64,000 nucleotides of DNA from Synechococcus sp. WH 8016 (GTDB lineage Bacteria > Cyanobacteriota > Cyanobacteriia > PCC-6307 > Cyanobiaceae), in the NCBI RefSeq assembly GCF_000230675.1, contig NZ_AGIK01000003.1, positions 1-64,000 of the forward strand, read 5' to 3'. The position numbers and the translations under genes are program-made. Below are positions 24,052 to 34,599 of the stretch, piece by piece. Each line of letters starts with the position of its first letter. Within the stretch, counting starts at the first letter, position 1. Below the pieces are notes generated by a model that worked only from the letters and a program-made list of their open reading frames with translations, ran no database searches and was not told the DNA's origin.

Positions 24052-24617
24052 GGCCAATTCCGTAGCGCCCAAGGCTTGAGGTCCCGACCTGTGATGACCC
24101 AAGTCAGCGCCCGAATGCCATCACCCAAACGCTTGCCCCACGTCTCCTCACGACAAGAGGGCTGACAGGCCACAGGCACTCCCGTTAAGCGAATCCCCCG
24201 GCTTCCTGCCACAAGCCGTCCCACGGTCATGGCGCGGGGCAAATGATCTTCACTCGTCACCAAATAAACGTGCCGCACACCGTCGCGTTTCAAGTCGTCG
24301 ACCAAAGAGGTGAAGTTACTGAAGGTGTCTTTAGCTCTGTAATCCAGCAAGACACGGCCCTGATCCATCCCCGCATCCCTAACGAGCCACTGTGCGTACT
24401 CCGGATTGCTGCCACCACTGACAACCAGGGGCAAAGACAATTGCTGAGCCAAGCGCAGTCCCACCCTTTCGCGATCGAGGTCTCCGCCCAGCACGAGAAT
24501 CCGTTGAGGAGGCTGCACGGTGGTGAGGGCCTGACGAAACGGCCTTAAGGGGCCTGCAGTGCTTGCCCACGCCAGAGCCGCAAGGATCACAAACGTGGAA
24601 CGCCAGCCTCGGGCCAT
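24030..24617 (-). CDS. DUF218 (YdcF/SanA-like) membrane-anchored protein
   Basis: 195 residues from ATG 24617. One N-terminal membrane segment (about 6-24), then a DUF218 domain with ILVLGGDLDRERVGLRLA, VVSGGSNPEY, LLDYRAKDTFSNF and VTSEDHLPRAM, the last being the usual conserved His/Arg block. Family members affect envelope integrity but their reaction is not settled. The start codon overlaps the tsaB stop by one base (TGATG), so the two are co-translated. The C-terminal coding end overlaps plsC by 22 bp. Confidence 0.85.
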   Translation of the reverse strand: MARGWRSTFVILAALAWASTAGPLRPFRQALTTVQPPQRILVLGGDLDRERVGLRLAQQLSLPLVVSGGSNPEYAQWLVRDAGMDQGRVLLDYRAKDTFSNFTSLVDDLKRDGVRHVYLVTSEDHLPRAMTVGRLVAGSRGIRLTGVPVACQPSCREETWGKRLGDGIRALTWVITGRDLKPWALRNWPQGFPTP

Positions 24618-25240
24618 CAGACAGGTCCCACCGGAGACGTGGGGTAAATGGGCAGCACAAGCTCCCAGGGCCCTGGAGCGGCCTCCTGCTCCCAGTGACA
24701 ACAACGCTGGAGCAGATGCTGCACATCCGACGCAACATCCAGCTCCATGCTGAGAGCTGGAGAGGGGTCCTCGTCCTCGCTGAGCAAACGAGGACGTTCC
24801 AGCTCTTCCACCGGAATGGAGCCAGAGAGTAGGCGGTAGCGACCCGCCACTCGACCACGACGGGGAAGGGTCTGCACGATCGAGAAGGGCTCCAAAGCCT
24901 GACTGGCCGGCAAGGCCACGGATAACCGTGGGGCCATCAAAGCGAAACTGCTCTCACCGTGCAAAGGGCACCCCAACTGCTGGGCCAGGGTGCGTGCCAT
25001 GACCACGGTCAAGCGAGTTCCCGTGAACCCTCCAGGACCTGTGCTCACAGCCAAACGGCCAATCGAAGCCCATTCCGCTCTTGGGAGCAGCTCCTCAACA
25101 GCAGAAATCAAACCATTGGTGAGCTGACGTCCCATCGAGCGAGACAGGATGCGAGTCCCCCCAGCAGGGTTTTCAGCGTCGCAAACGGCAAGACCAAGGG
25201 TTTCGCTCGAACTATGCAAAGCCAACAGCCAACGGCTCAT
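24617..25240 (-). CDS. tsaB: tRNA threonylcarbamoyladenosine protein TsaB
   Basis: Partner of TsaD/TsaE in making t6A at position 37 of ANN-decoding tRNAs. 207 residues with the ASKHA-type start LLALHSSSETLGLAVCD, the conserved SIGRLAVSTGPGGFTGTRL block, and LAQQLGCPLHG. The second half is divergent, as usual for TsaB. ATG 25240 overlaps the ycf34 stop (ATGA). Part of a ycf34-tsaB-DUF218 operon on the minus strand. Confidence 0.92.
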   Translation of the reverse strand: MSRWLLALHSSSETLGLAVCDAENPAGGTRILSRSMGRQLTNGLISAVEELLPRAEWASIGRLAVSTGPGGFTGTRLTVVMARTLAQQLGCPLHGESSFALMAPRLSVALPASQALEPFSIVQTLPRRGRVAGRYRLLSGSIPVEELERPRLLSEDEDPSPALSMELDVASDVQHLLQRCCHWEQEAAPGPWELVLPIYPTSPVGPV

Positions 25241-25488
25241 CGAGGCAACTCCTGCTCAGGGCGCAACCGCTGCCATCGTCCGTAATCAGCCTCAAAGCTC
25301 GTGCAAGCGCGCACATCCCATTCCACGCCAACACCACCCTCGTTCAGGTCATGAAGACTGATATGAATGCGAGGTTCTTCAGGACACACGTCAGGCTTGT
25401 CATTGAGATGAGCCACACCATGCTGCCGCTCCACCGCGTGATAGGCCTGACAACGATCCACCCAGCGGCAATCCACGCAGATGCACAT
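25237..25488 (-). CDS. ycf34: Ycf34 Fe-S protein
   Basis: Small iron-sulfur protein conserved in cyanobacteria and red-lineage plastids, reported to influence photosynthetic electron transport. 83 residues from ATG 25488, giving the family N terminus MCICVDCRWVDRCQAYHAVE with Cys2, Cys4, Cys7 and Cys13 as cluster ligand candidates. PEEPRIHISLHDL and VEWDVRACTSFEADYGRW follow in order. First gene of the ycf34-tsaB-DUF218 run and divergent from cca. Confidence 0.92.
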   Translation of the reverse strand: MCICVDCRWVDRCQAYHAVERQHGVAHLNDKPDVCPEEPRIHISLHDLNEGGVGVEWDVRACTSFEADYGRWQRLRPEQELPR

Positions 25489-25537
25489 GCACCCCACCTC
25501 TGCAGAGGACTCCATTCTGGAGGGGGATGCCGGCCAG

Positions 25538-26698
25538 ATGGCAGGTCAACTCATGACACGGCTGCAGCCACAACGCTGGCCGATCCCTCTCGATCGCTTC
25601 CCCGCAGGAACAGTGCTGGTGGGCGGAGCCGTCCGTGACGGATTGCTTAACCGTTTAACGGAGCATCCAGATCTCGACATGGTGGTTCCGGACGATGCGC
25701 TGGAACTGGTCCAAAAACTCTCTCAAGAGTTTGGAGGCGCCTGTGTGGTGCTTGATCGAGACAGGGACATGGCCCGCCTGGTTCTAGGAAGTTGGACCAT
25801 CGATCTTGCAAGACAGGACGGTGATGATCTCACCGCTGATCTATTGCGAAGGGACTATCGAATTAACGCCATTGCTCTCACCCTCACGACGGAACCAAAA
25901 CTGTTGGATCCCAGCGGTGGACTTGCGGATCTACGCGATCAACGCATTGCTGCCGTTCACGAACAGAACCTGCTGGATGATCCCCTGCGGTTGCTGAGAG
26001 CTCCAAGACTGGCCGCCGAGCTCTCGATGAGGATCGACGAGGCAACACTCGAGATGATCGCGCGCCATCGTCAGCAATTGCCCAAGGTGGCACCAGAACG
26101 GATACAAGCGGAGCTGCTGAAGCTTGTTCAAGCCAACAATGCCGATCAAGCGATCAGCTTGCTGCACTCTTTGCAATTGATCGCGCCATGGTGTTCCGAT
26201 CAATCGCCAAAAACGTTCAACACACGCGCTTTAACAACAGAAGAACAACAACTCGCCCTGCCGCTAGCGCGCTTAACGCAGTTACTGAGTGATCAAGGCT
26301 TGCGCGATTTGCGGTTTAGCCGGAAGCAAATCCAACGCTGCTTGCGACTGAGAACCTGGTGGTTGAGAGATCAACAACAAAGCGCTGACACCCTGGAAGA
26401 GCAGGAGCGCTTAAAACTGCATCAAGAGCTTGAAGAGGATCTCCCGGCCTTCACATTGGCCTGGCCGTTGGAGCGTCAAAAGGAATGGCTCAGTCGCTGG
26501 CGTGACCAGGAGGACACCCTGTTCCATCCCAGTGCACCCCTGAATGGTCGAGCGTTGCAGGCGGAACTTGGCTTGCGTCCAGGCCCCGAGCTGGGGGAGC
26601 TGATTCATCATCTTTGCCTTGAACGGGCCTTCGGGCGGATTGGCAGCGAAGCCGAAGCCATTCAGCGCGCACGCGACTGGATTAACAGGCCGCTGTGA
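25538..26698 (+). CDS. cca: CCA tRNA nucleotidyltransferase / poly(A) polymerase family
   Basis: Adds or repairs the 3' CCA of tRNAs; needed here since the tRNA-Asn gene does not encode CCA. 386 residues: VLVGGAVRDGLLNR with the DLDMVV metal-binding pair, RRDYRINAIAL, DPSGGLADLRDQRI, DDPLRLLRAPRLAAEL, then a helical tRNA-binding half. ATG 25538 has GGAGGGGG upstream; ATG 25553 is an alternative. Class II enzymes include CC-adding, A-adding and poly(A) variants, and I cannot tell which this is. Confidence 0.9.
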   Translation: MAGQLMTRLQPQRWPIPLDRFPAGTVLVGGAVRDGLLNRLTEHPDLDMVVPDDALELVQKLSQEFGGACVVLDRDRDMARLVLGSWTIDLARQDGDDLTADLLRRDYRINAIALTLTTEPKLLDPSGGLADLRDQRIAAVHEQNLLDDPLRLLRAPRLAAELSMRIDEATLEMIARHRQQLPKVAPERIQAELLKLVQANNADQAISLLHSLQLIAPWCSDQSPKTFNTRALTTEEQQLALPLARLTQLLSDQGLRDLRFSRKQIQRCLRLRTWWLRDQQQSADTLEEQERLKLHQELEEDLPAFTLAWPLERQKEWLSRWRDQEDTLFHPSAPLNGRALQAELGLRPGPELGELIHHLCLERAFGRIGSEAEAIQRARDWINRPL

Positions 26699-26769
26699 TT
26701 AACTGACTTGCCTTAACGACAGCGATCGGCCTGATAGGCAGTTTTCTTCTCTCTCTCCCCCCCCGTCTC

Positions 26770-27210
26770 ATGAGCGTGCGTCTTTACATCGGCAACTTGC
26801 CGCAAACATTCGAAGCCAAAGAGTTGGAGACCCAACTCACCAGCGTGGGGGAGGGAATCCGCTTCAAAACCGTGCTCGATCGAGAAACGGGAGCCTGTCG
26901 TGGCTTTGGGTTCGCCAATGTTGACGACGAAAAAGTTGCCGATGCTTTGATCGAGCAATTCAACGGCAAGGACTTCAATGGCAACACCCTGCGCGTAGAA
27001 CGCTCTGAACGACGAGAGAGCAACGCAGGTGGCGGAGCTGGTCGTCGAGGCGGTCCCGGCGGCCCTGGCAATGCCCCAGGCTCGGCCCGGAAAGCTGTCA
27101 ACAAGGTGGTTCACAGCGACGCAAAAGCAGAATCAGCACCCGATCCTCGCTGGGCTGGAGAACTATCCAAACTCAAAGATTTGCTGGCAGACCAGAAGAC
27201 ATCAGTCTGA
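26770..27210 (+). CDS. RNA-binding protein (single RRM)
   Basis: 146-residue cyanobacterial Rbp-type protein. The RRM spans 3-80 with RNP2 LYIGNL (5-10) and RNP1 RGFGFANV (44-51). A Gly/Arg-rich linker (85-105; GRRGGPGGPG) and a short C-terminal segment DPRWAGELSKLKDLL follow. Family members bind RNA and respond to cold, and some localise photosynthesis mRNAs near thylakoids. The leader has a C/T-rich run before the ATG. Monocistronic and convergent with crtB. Confidence 0.93.
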   Translation: MSVRLYIGNLPQTFEAKELETQLTSVGEGIRFKTVLDRETGACRGFGFANVDDEKVADALIEQFNGKDFNGNTLRVERSERRESNAGGGAGRRGGPGGPGNAPGSARKAVNKVVHSDAKAESAPDPRWAGELSKLKDLLADQKTSV

Positions 27211-27219
27211 GTTTCTTGA

Positions 27220-27258
27220 GCTTTGTGATCACTTAGCGAGACTGAGCGATCACAAAGC
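27220..27258. terminator. Hairpin between the RRM gene and crtB
   Basis: An 11 bp perfect stem, GCTTTGTGATC (27220-27230) with GATCACAAAGC (27248-27258), and a 17 nt loop that contains the crtB stop codon. No U tract follows on either strand, so it may be a weak bidirectional terminator or an mRNA-stabilising structure. Confidence 0.4.
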
Positions 27259-28141
27259 ATCTTGGAAGTTCAAGAGCTTTGCTCAATTTGCCAACGAAGG
27301 CACGGCGATTGAAAACATCATAATTATTGCGTTCAATCGCATCGAGAATCCCCCTATAAAGGCGAAGAGACGTCCAAACAGGCCAGCGCGCGTCTGCTGA
27401 CAACCAGCGGACCCCAGCTTCCGAGCGAACGAACCATTCTCTGGCACGAGCCAGCTGAAACATCATCAGCTCAATCCAAGCCTCATTGATCTTTCCGGCC
27501 AAAAGATCATCTTCACTGACTCCAAAGTGGCGGAGATCTTCTTGCGGGAGATAGATACGACCTCGCGCACGATCTTCACCAACATCACGAAGAATGTTGG
27601 TGAGTTGATTCGCAATCCCCAGGGCAACGGCTGCGTCAGAAGGATCAGGACACTCACTCCATGGAGCTGAGGTGTAAGCCTCATCAACACCCATCACTCC
27701 CTGAGTCATCAAGCCAACGGTTCCCGCAACGCGATAGCAATAGAGCTTTAAATCTTCAAAAGTGGGGTAGCGGGTCCAAGACAGATCCATGCGCTGCCCT
27801 TCAATCATGTCTAAGTAAGGCTGAATATCCTGCGGATATCGCTGCAAAGTGTCGTGCATCACCGCATCCAAATTGTCTTCAACAGAGCCGTCGAAAAGTG
27901 CTCTGGTTTTTTCTTCCCAACGATCGAGTCGCTCGGCAAGCTCCTCGACCGGACGTAATTGAGCCTCCTCGCTATCCATGAGTTCATCGGTCCGTCGACA
28001 CCAGACGTAAATGGCCCAAATTGCCCGCCTCTTCTCAAGCGGCAACAACAACGTGCCCAAATAAAACGTCTTTGCCCACTCGGCTGTCTCAGAACGACAA
28101 GCCTCGAAGGCTGCATCGAGATCCGAAGCTGCGAGGGTCAT
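27233..28141 (-). CDS. crtB: Phytoene synthase
   Basis: Joins two geranylgeranyl diphosphates into 15-cis-phytoene, the first carotenoid step. 302 residues: the two Asp-rich Mg2+-diphosphate sites are RRTDELMD (first) and NILRDVGEDRARGRIYLP (second), with YCYRVAGTVGLMTQGVMG between. The start ATG lies 3 nt after the crtP stop, so crtP-crtB form an operon as in other cyanobacteria. Confidence 0.97.
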   Translation of the reverse strand: MTLAASDLDAAFEACRSETAEWAKTFYLGTLLLPLEKRRAIWAIYVWCRRTDELMDSEEAQLRPVEELAERLDRWEEKTRALFDGSVEDNLDAVMHDTLQRYPQDIQPYLDMIEGQRMDLSWTRYPTFEDLKLYCYRVAGTVGLMTQGVMGVDEAYTSAPWSECPDPSDAAVALGIANQLTNILRDVGEDRARGRIYLPQEDLRHFGVSEDDLLAGKINEAWIELMMFQLARAREWFVRSEAGVRWLSADARWPVWTSLRLYRGILDAIERNNYDVFNRRAFVGKLSKALELPRCFVIAQSR

Positions 28142-28144
28142 GAC

Positions 28145-29566
<1,422 letters not shown>

Positions 29567-29669
29567 TCAAACCACAATTTGAAGACAACCTTAAAAGGAT
29601 CACGGCCCGGTTCGCTTCCTAAAGTCTTCGACAACCGCAAGCGCGGTGTCCTTACGCAATACAAGCCCC

Positions 29670-30017
29670 ATGGCCGACACCCTGCTGAAGAGCACCACTC
29701 GCCACGTGCGCCTATTCACAGCTCGAGTGGATGACGGGCGGCTCGTCCCAGACCCCCATCAGCTCACTCTCGACCTTGATCCAGACAATGAGTTCCTTTG
29801 GGATGAAAGCTGTGTTCAGACGGTTCAACAACGCTTCCGTGAGCTGGTTGCTGCCCATTCAGGACAGCCTCTGAACGATTACAACCTTCGCCGGATCGGC
29901 TCGGAACTAGAGGGAAGCATCCGCCAGCTCCTGCAGGCAGGCCAGCTGAGCTACAACCCTGATTGCCGGGTTCTGAACTACTCCATGGGCCTGCCCCGCA
30001 CACCTGAACTGCTGTGA
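29670..30017 (+). CDS. ndhM: NAD(P)H-quinone oxidoreductase subunit M
   Basis: Peripheral NDH-1 subunit found only in cyanobacteria and plastids, located at the ferredoxin-side arm. 115 residues from ATG 29670, the usual family length: [52 protein letters not shown] and [17 protein letters not shown] 29646 upstream would add eight residues and is less likely. The stop overlaps the start of the DUF3172 gene by two bases (GTGA). Confidence 0.95.
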   Translation: MADTLLKSTTRHVRLFTARVDDGRLVPDPHQLTLDLDPDNEFLWDESCVQTVQQRFRELVAAHSGQPLNDYNLRRIGSELEGSIRQLLQAGQLSYNPDCRVLNYSMGLPRTPELL

Positions 30018-30616
30018 GCCGCTCCCCCTACGACCGTCCACGGGGCGGAAATCCCCGTCGTCCTGATGAGCGCAGAGGAGGTCGGTACAACCCTCCGCCA
30101 CCGGGCAACAACGAGGGTGGAGATGGAGGCGGTCGTTTCAACACCACCAGAATTGCTGTCCTCGCTGGAGTTCTTGTGGTGGGGATCGGTATCGGCAGTG
30201 CCGTGACAAGCACCACCCAGGGAGATCAAGGCAACATCGCCAGCAGCCAGCAGTTGGATATGGCGGTGCCCGATCCAGAGTTCTGCAGGCAATGGGGAGC
30301 TAGCGCCTTTGTGATGGACATTGAGATGTACACCACACTCAACCCATCCAGCAGCTTCGTCACGCAGCCCACCCTCCAACCAGGCTGTGTGATTCGTCGA
30401 GAGAACTGGGCTGTATTACGCAAAGAAGGCGCCGTCACCGCAGCTCAGGAAAGGCAATGCAAACAAAGGATGAACACCTTTGCTTACATCGGATCCGTGC
30501 GGGACAAACCCGTTGTTCGCTGCGTCTACCAAACCGACATCACGCAGAACAAATTTCTCACCAAGGGAATCGCCGACGACACCGTGGGAATCACCCCAGA
30601 AGCTGATCAGTTTTAA
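30014..30616 (+). CDS. DUF3172 membrane-anchored protein
   Basis: 200 residues from GTG 30014. Order: basic/Pro/Gly-rich N terminus (1-42, [16 protein letters not shown]), one membrane helix (46-64, [15 protein letters not shown]), then an extracytoplasmic domain with Cys residues ([52 protein letters not shown]) typical of the cyanobacteria-specific DUF3172. Function unknown. Co-translated with ndhM by a GTGA overlap, and its stop overlaps the convergent rbcR by 4 bp. Confidence 0.85.
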   Translation: MSRSPYDRPRGGNPRRPDERRGGRYNPPPPGNNEGGDGGGRFNTTRIAVLAGVLVVGIGIGSAVTSTTQGDQGNIASSQQLDMAVPDPEFCRQWGASAFVMDIEMYTTLNPSSSFVTQPTLQPGCVIRRENWAVLRKEGAVTAAQERQCKQRMNTFAYIGSVRDKPVVRCVYQTDITQNKFLTKGIADDTVGITPEADQF

Positions 30617-31608
30617 GGCGCGTCAAGATCTGTGATCACGGGCTCTGGCCCTACAGCCGCAGGTCTTGGCTGACGCAAAGGACTATCGGCGCTGGCAAAC
30701 ACCGGCAAAACATCACACCGAAACGCCTCTGCCGCCCGTGAGCAGTAGCGAGCTGGGTGGGTGATCAGCCTTAATTGGCGCCGCACCTGAAGGCCCGCCA
30801 CGGATGGCTTGTGCAAACTGCCTGCCGTGAGCTCCCTCTCAATCGAGACCACCGGCAGGAAAGCCGCACCCAAGCCTGATTGCACAGCATTTTTGATGGC
30901 CTCAAGGGAATTGAGCTCCATCTCAATCCGCAGTCTCTGCACATCCAAACCAGAACGCGCCAGCAGCTGATCCACCATCTTGCGCGTGGTGGACTGGGCA
31001 TCTAAACAAACAAATCCCAAGCGATAGAGATCCTCCTTACTCAATTCAGGCAGGCGAGCCAGGGGGTGCTTCACCGGAAGCACCAGGGCCAATTCATCAC
31101 TGGCGTAAGGAACCACCTGAAGCGACTCGTTCAACTCAGCGGGTAATTCGCCACCGATGATGGCGAGATCGATCTGGCCATTCGCCACGCTCCAACCGGT
31201 TCGTCTCGTGCTGTGAACATGCAGCTGCACGGCCACATCTGGGAATTTTTGCCGAAACAAACCAATCATTCGGGGCATCAGGTACGTCCCCGTGGTTTGG
31301 CTTGCACCCACCACGAGAGATCCCCCCTTCAGGTTGTGCAAGTCATCCAAAGCGCGACACGCTTCGTGGCATTGACTCAGAATTCGATCGCAATAGCTCA
31401 GCAGCAAGTGACCGGCTTCGGTGAGCTGAGCCTTGCGACCTCCACGATCAAACAAGGACACCTCAAGCTGCTTCTCCAGGTTCTGGATCTGCAAACTGAC
31501 CGCTGGCTGCGTCACATAAAGACTGTCAGCAGCTTTTTTAAAGCTGCCTTCGCTGACGATGGCGCGGAGAATCCGCAGCTGATCCAGTGTGAAAGGCAGA
31601 TCGGCCAT
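30613..31608 (-). CDS. rbcR: LysR-type regulator RbcR (Ycf30)
   Basis: Regulator of carbon-fixation genes (RuBisCO operon) in cyanobacteria and red-lineage plastids. 331 residues from ATG 31608: N-terminal winged [23 protein letters not shown] with [20 protein letters not shown], then the effector domain with [18 protein letters not shown] and [17 protein letters not shown], stretches typical of RbcR rather than NdhR or CmpR. The target is not shown by the local sequence. It is divergent from the Z-ISO-like gene with ndhF beyond. The assignment over other LysR paralogues is strong but made from memory. Confidence 0.88.
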   Translation of the reverse strand: MADLPFTLDQLRILRAIVSEGSFKKAADSLYVTQPAVSLQIQNLEKQLEVSLFDRGGRKAQLTEAGHLLLSYCDRILSQCHEACRALDDLHNLKGGSLVVGASQTTGTYLMPRMIGLFRQKFPDVAVQLHVHSTRRTGWSVANGQIDLAIIGGELPAELNESLQVVPYASDELALVLPVKHPLARLPELSKEDLYRLGFVCLDAQSTTRKMVDQLLARSGLDVQRLRIEMELNSLEAIKNAVQSGLGAAFLPVVSIERELTAGSLHKPSVAGLQVRRQLRLITHPARYCSRAAEAFRCDVLPVFASADSPLRQPRPAAVGPEPVITDLDAP

Positions 31609-31698
31609 ATGCGACAGCCGACCCGGCAGGGATAGCTCCAAGATTTTATAGGGAAGGAACCCACCGCCCGGCAGAATTACCCTCCATGCAGCAACTCT

Positions 31699-32445
31699 TT
31701 GGATGAGCTCTTAGGCGGCGGAAGGCATCACTCCAGCGTGGTGATGCTGGTGCTGCTTTTGGTCTTCGCTGTGATTCACAGCGGTGGGGCTGCCCTTCGC
31801 ACGCGCGCTGAAGCCAAAATTGGGGCCAGGGCCTGGCGCTTGCTATTCGCTGCCTTGAGTATTCCTTCCGCGATTGTCGTCATCGGCTATTTCCTTGCCC
31901 ATCGCTATGACGGCATAAGGCTCTGGAATCTTCAAGGCGTGGAGGGCTTAGTGCCCGTGATCTGGGTGCTCACAGCCATTAGTTTTCTGTTCCTTTATCC
32001 AGCCACATACAACCTGCTGGAAATCCCCGCTGTCCTGAAACCGCAAGTGCGTCTCTACGCCAGCGGCATCATACGGATTAGCCGTCACCCTCAAGCCGTT
32101 GGCCAGGTTCTCTGGTGCTTTAGCCATGCCCTATGGATCGGCAGCAGCTTCATGGTCGTGACCTGCATCGGCCTGATCGGACATCACCTGTTCGCTGTTT
32201 GGCATGGAGATCGACGCTTACAAGCTCGATTCGGTGACGACTTCGTAAAGCTGAAACAAAGCACATCCGTGCTGCCTTTCGCCGCTGTCCTTGATGGACG
32301 TCAGACCCTGATTTGGAGCGAATTGCTGCGGCCAGCACAACTCGGCATCGCGATCGCGGTGGGGGTTTTCTGGTGGGCCCATCGCTTCATTTCATTGGGA
32401 GGCATCGCATTCCTTCACTCACCTCTTGAAGGGCTTTTGAGCTGA
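31699..32445 (+). CDS. 15-cis-zeta-carotene isomerase (Z-ISO/NnrU family)
   Basis: Haem-b membrane enzyme that isomerises the central 15-cis bond of zeta-carotene between the two plant-type desaturases. 248 residues, about seven helices. It matches plant Z-ISO over long stretches: [76 protein letters not shown] and [13 protein letters not shown]. Histidines in AVIHSG, RHPQ and GHHLF are haem-ligand candidates. TTG 31699 is the longest start; GTG 31738 or ATG 31744 would begin just before the first helix. NnrU of denitrifiers is the broader family, but this context and sequence favour Z-ISO. Confidence 0.85.
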   Translation: MDELLGGGRHHSSVVMLVLLLVFAVIHSGGAALRTRAEAKIGARAWRLLFAALSIPSAIVVIGYFLAHRYDGIRLWNLQGVEGLVPVIWVLTAISFLFLYPATYNLLEIPAVLKPQVRLYASGIIRISRHPQAVGQVLWCFSHALWIGSSFMVVTCIGLIGHHLFAVWHGDRRLQARFGDDFVKLKQSTSVLPFAAVLDGRQTLIWSELLRPAQLGIAIAVGVFWWAHRFISLGGIAFLHSPLEGLLS

Positions 32446-32479
32446 GCTGCCTACACTCAAATCACTCTGCTTCACTCGG

Positions 32480-34483
32480 ATGCCGTCGGCTGCCGATTTT
32501 GCCTGGCTGATCCCAGTGCTCCCCCTCGTTGGGGCATTGATCACAGGTCTTGGTCTGATTAGCTTCAATCGCACCATTAACCGGCTCAAAAAACCGGTGG
32601 CCTTGCTGCTGATCAGCTGCATTGGAGCTGCAGCGGTCATTAGTTATGCCGTTCTGTTTGAACAGTTGGGTGGAGCGCCCCCCGTTGAGCATCTGTTCAT
32701 CTGGGCGAGTGCTGGAGATTTCAGTCTTCCGATGGGGTACGTGGTCGACCCGCTGGCAGCAGTGATGCTCGCCTTGGTGACCACGGTGGCGCTGCTGGTG
32801 ATGATTTATTCCCACGGCTACATGGCCCACGACAAGGGCTATGTGCGCTTTTTCACCTACCTCGCCATCTTCAGCAGTTCCATGTTGGGGCTCGTGGTGA
32901 GCCCCAACCTTCTGGAAATTTATGTGTTCTGGGAGCTGGTGGGGATGGCCTCCTACCTCTTGGTGGGCTTCTGGTACGACCGTGAAGGCGCTGCTCACGC
33001 CGCCCAAAAAGCATTCGTCGTCAATCGCGTTGGCGACTTCGGTCTCCTGCTCGGCATCCTCGGGCTTTATTGGGCCACTGGAAGCTTCGGATTCCAGGGC
33101 ATTGCCGATGGCTTATCTGCAGCCGTCAGCAGTGGTGTCGTGCCTGGATGGGCTGCACTCGCGCTCTGCCTGTTTGTCTTTATGGGGCCAATGGCGAAGT
33201 CGGCCCAATTCCCACTCCACGTGTGGTTGCCTGATGCCATGGAGGGGCCCACACCGATCTCTGCTTTGATCCACGCGGCCACCATGGTCGCCGCAGGCGT
33301 TTTCCTCGTCGCCAGGCTGGAACCCCTCTACAGCCAATTCCCAGCTGTAGGCACTTTTATCGCCGTCATTGGAACGATCACCTGTTTCTTGGGAGCCTCC
33401 ATCGCTCTCACGCAGATGGATCTCAAGAAAGGGCTTGCTTACAGCACCGTTTCGCAGCTGGGTTACATGATGCTGGCCATGGGGTGCGGCGCTCCCGTTG
33501 CTGGCATGTTCCACCTGGTGACCCATGCCTTCTTCAAGGCGATGTTGTTCCTTGGATCTGGATCTGTGATCCATGCCATGGAAGATGTGGTGGGTCACGA
33601 ACCTGTCCTCGCCCAAGACATGCGGCTGATGGGTGGACTGCGCAAAAAGATGCCGATCACGGCCATCACTTTTTTAATCGGGTGTGTTGCCATTAGTGGC
33701 ATCCCACCCCTGGCTGGCTTCTGGAGCAAGGATGAGATTCTTGGCCAGGCCTTCAACAGTTTCCCGCTGCTCTGGGCTGTTGGCTTCGCGACTGCGGGCA
33801 TGACCGCCTTTTACATGTTCCGCCTTTACTTCCTGACCTTCGAAGGGGAGTTCCGGGGGAATAACTCTGCTCTGCAGCAGGAGCTCATGGCTGCCGCAGG
33901 GAAACAAGTCGAGGAGGGTCACGATCACCACGCAGCCGGCAGTGTCCACGAGTCACCCTGGTCCATGACCCTTCCCCTAGCGGTTCTCGCCGTGCCCTCA
34001 GCCCTAATCGGCCTGCTCGGCACCCCCTGGAATAGCCGTTTTGCTGGGCTGCTGAATCCCGAAGAGGCTGCGGAAATGGCCGAACACTTCAGCTGGGGAG
34101 ACTTCCTTCCGCTCGCCGGAGCGTCCGTTGCGATTTCCGTCACCGGACTCACGGTGGCCGTTCTCGCCTACGCCCTGCGCAAGATCGACCTCGGCGAACT
34201 GGTGGCAGCTCGCTTCCCAACCATCAATGCCTTTTTGGCGAACAAGTGGTACTTAGATGCCATCAACGAGAAATTATTTGTACGCAGTAGTCGCAAGCTG
34301 GCCCGCGAAGTCCTGGAAGTGGATGCAAAGGTTGTGGATGGTGTGGTGAATCTCACCGGTTTGCTCACCCTTGGCAGTGGCGAAGGCCTCAAATACTTCG
34401 AAACGGGTCGAGCCCAGTTCTATGCCCTGATCGTGTTCGGTGGAGTGATTGCCATGGTGGTTCTCTTCGGCGCTCTGGGCTGA
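32480..34483 (+). CDS. ndhF: NAD(P)H-quinone oxidoreductase subunit 5 (NdhF1)
   Basis: Largest membrane-arm subunit of NDH-1L, a proton-pumping antiporter-like protein of respiration and cyclic electron flow. 667 residues, about 16 helices: IYVFWELVGMASYLLVGFW with the conserved Glu, AFVVNRVGDFGLLLG, FPLHVWLPDAMEGPTPISALIHAATMV (abbreviated: PLHVWLPDAMEGPTP), DLKKGLAYSTVSQLGYM, VTHAFFKAMLFL and the long lateral helix near the end. It lacks the traits I would expect of NdhF3/F4 CO2-uptake forms. Followed after 116 nt by ndhD. Confidence 0.95.
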   Translation: MPSAADFAWLIPVLPLVGALITGLGLISFNRTINRLKKPVALLLISCIGAAAVISYAVLFEQLGGAPPVEHLFIWASAGDFSLPMGYVVDPLAAVMLALVTTVALLVMIYSHGYMAHDKGYVRFFTYLAIFSSSMLGLVVSPNLLEIYVFWELVGMASYLLVGFWYDREGAAHAAQKAFVVNRVGDFGLLLGILGLYWATGSFGFQGIADGLSAAVSSGVVPGWAALALCLFVFMGPMAKSAQFPLHVWLPDAMEGPTPISALIHAATMVAAGVFLVARLEPLYSQFPAVGTFIAVIGTITCFLGASIALTQMDLKKGLAYSTVSQLGYMMLAMGCGAPVAGMFHLVTHAFFKAMLFLGSGSVIHAMEDVVGHEPVLAQDMRLMGGLRKKMPITAITFLIGCVAISGIPPLAGFWSKDEILGQAFNSFPLLWAVGFATAGMTAFYMFRLYFLTFEGEFRGNNSALQQELMAAAGKQVEEGHDHHAAGSVHESPWSMTLPLAVLAVPSALIGLLGTPWNSRFAGLLNPEEAAEMAEHFSWGDFLPLAGASVAISVTGLTVAVLAYALRKIDLGELVAARFPTINAFLANKWYLDAINEKLFVRSSRKLAREVLEVDAKVVDGVVNLTGLLTLGSGEGLKYFETGRAQFYALIVFGGVIAMVVLFGALG

Positions 34484-34599
34484 GCGATTCGTTGATTTCC
34501 AACCTTCAGGAGTGGGGGTTATGTGTGTCAACGCCTATCGAGTGGATGCGCATTCGCCCAAGATTTCTACACTGCCAAAAGTGGTGAAAGACCTGTCCC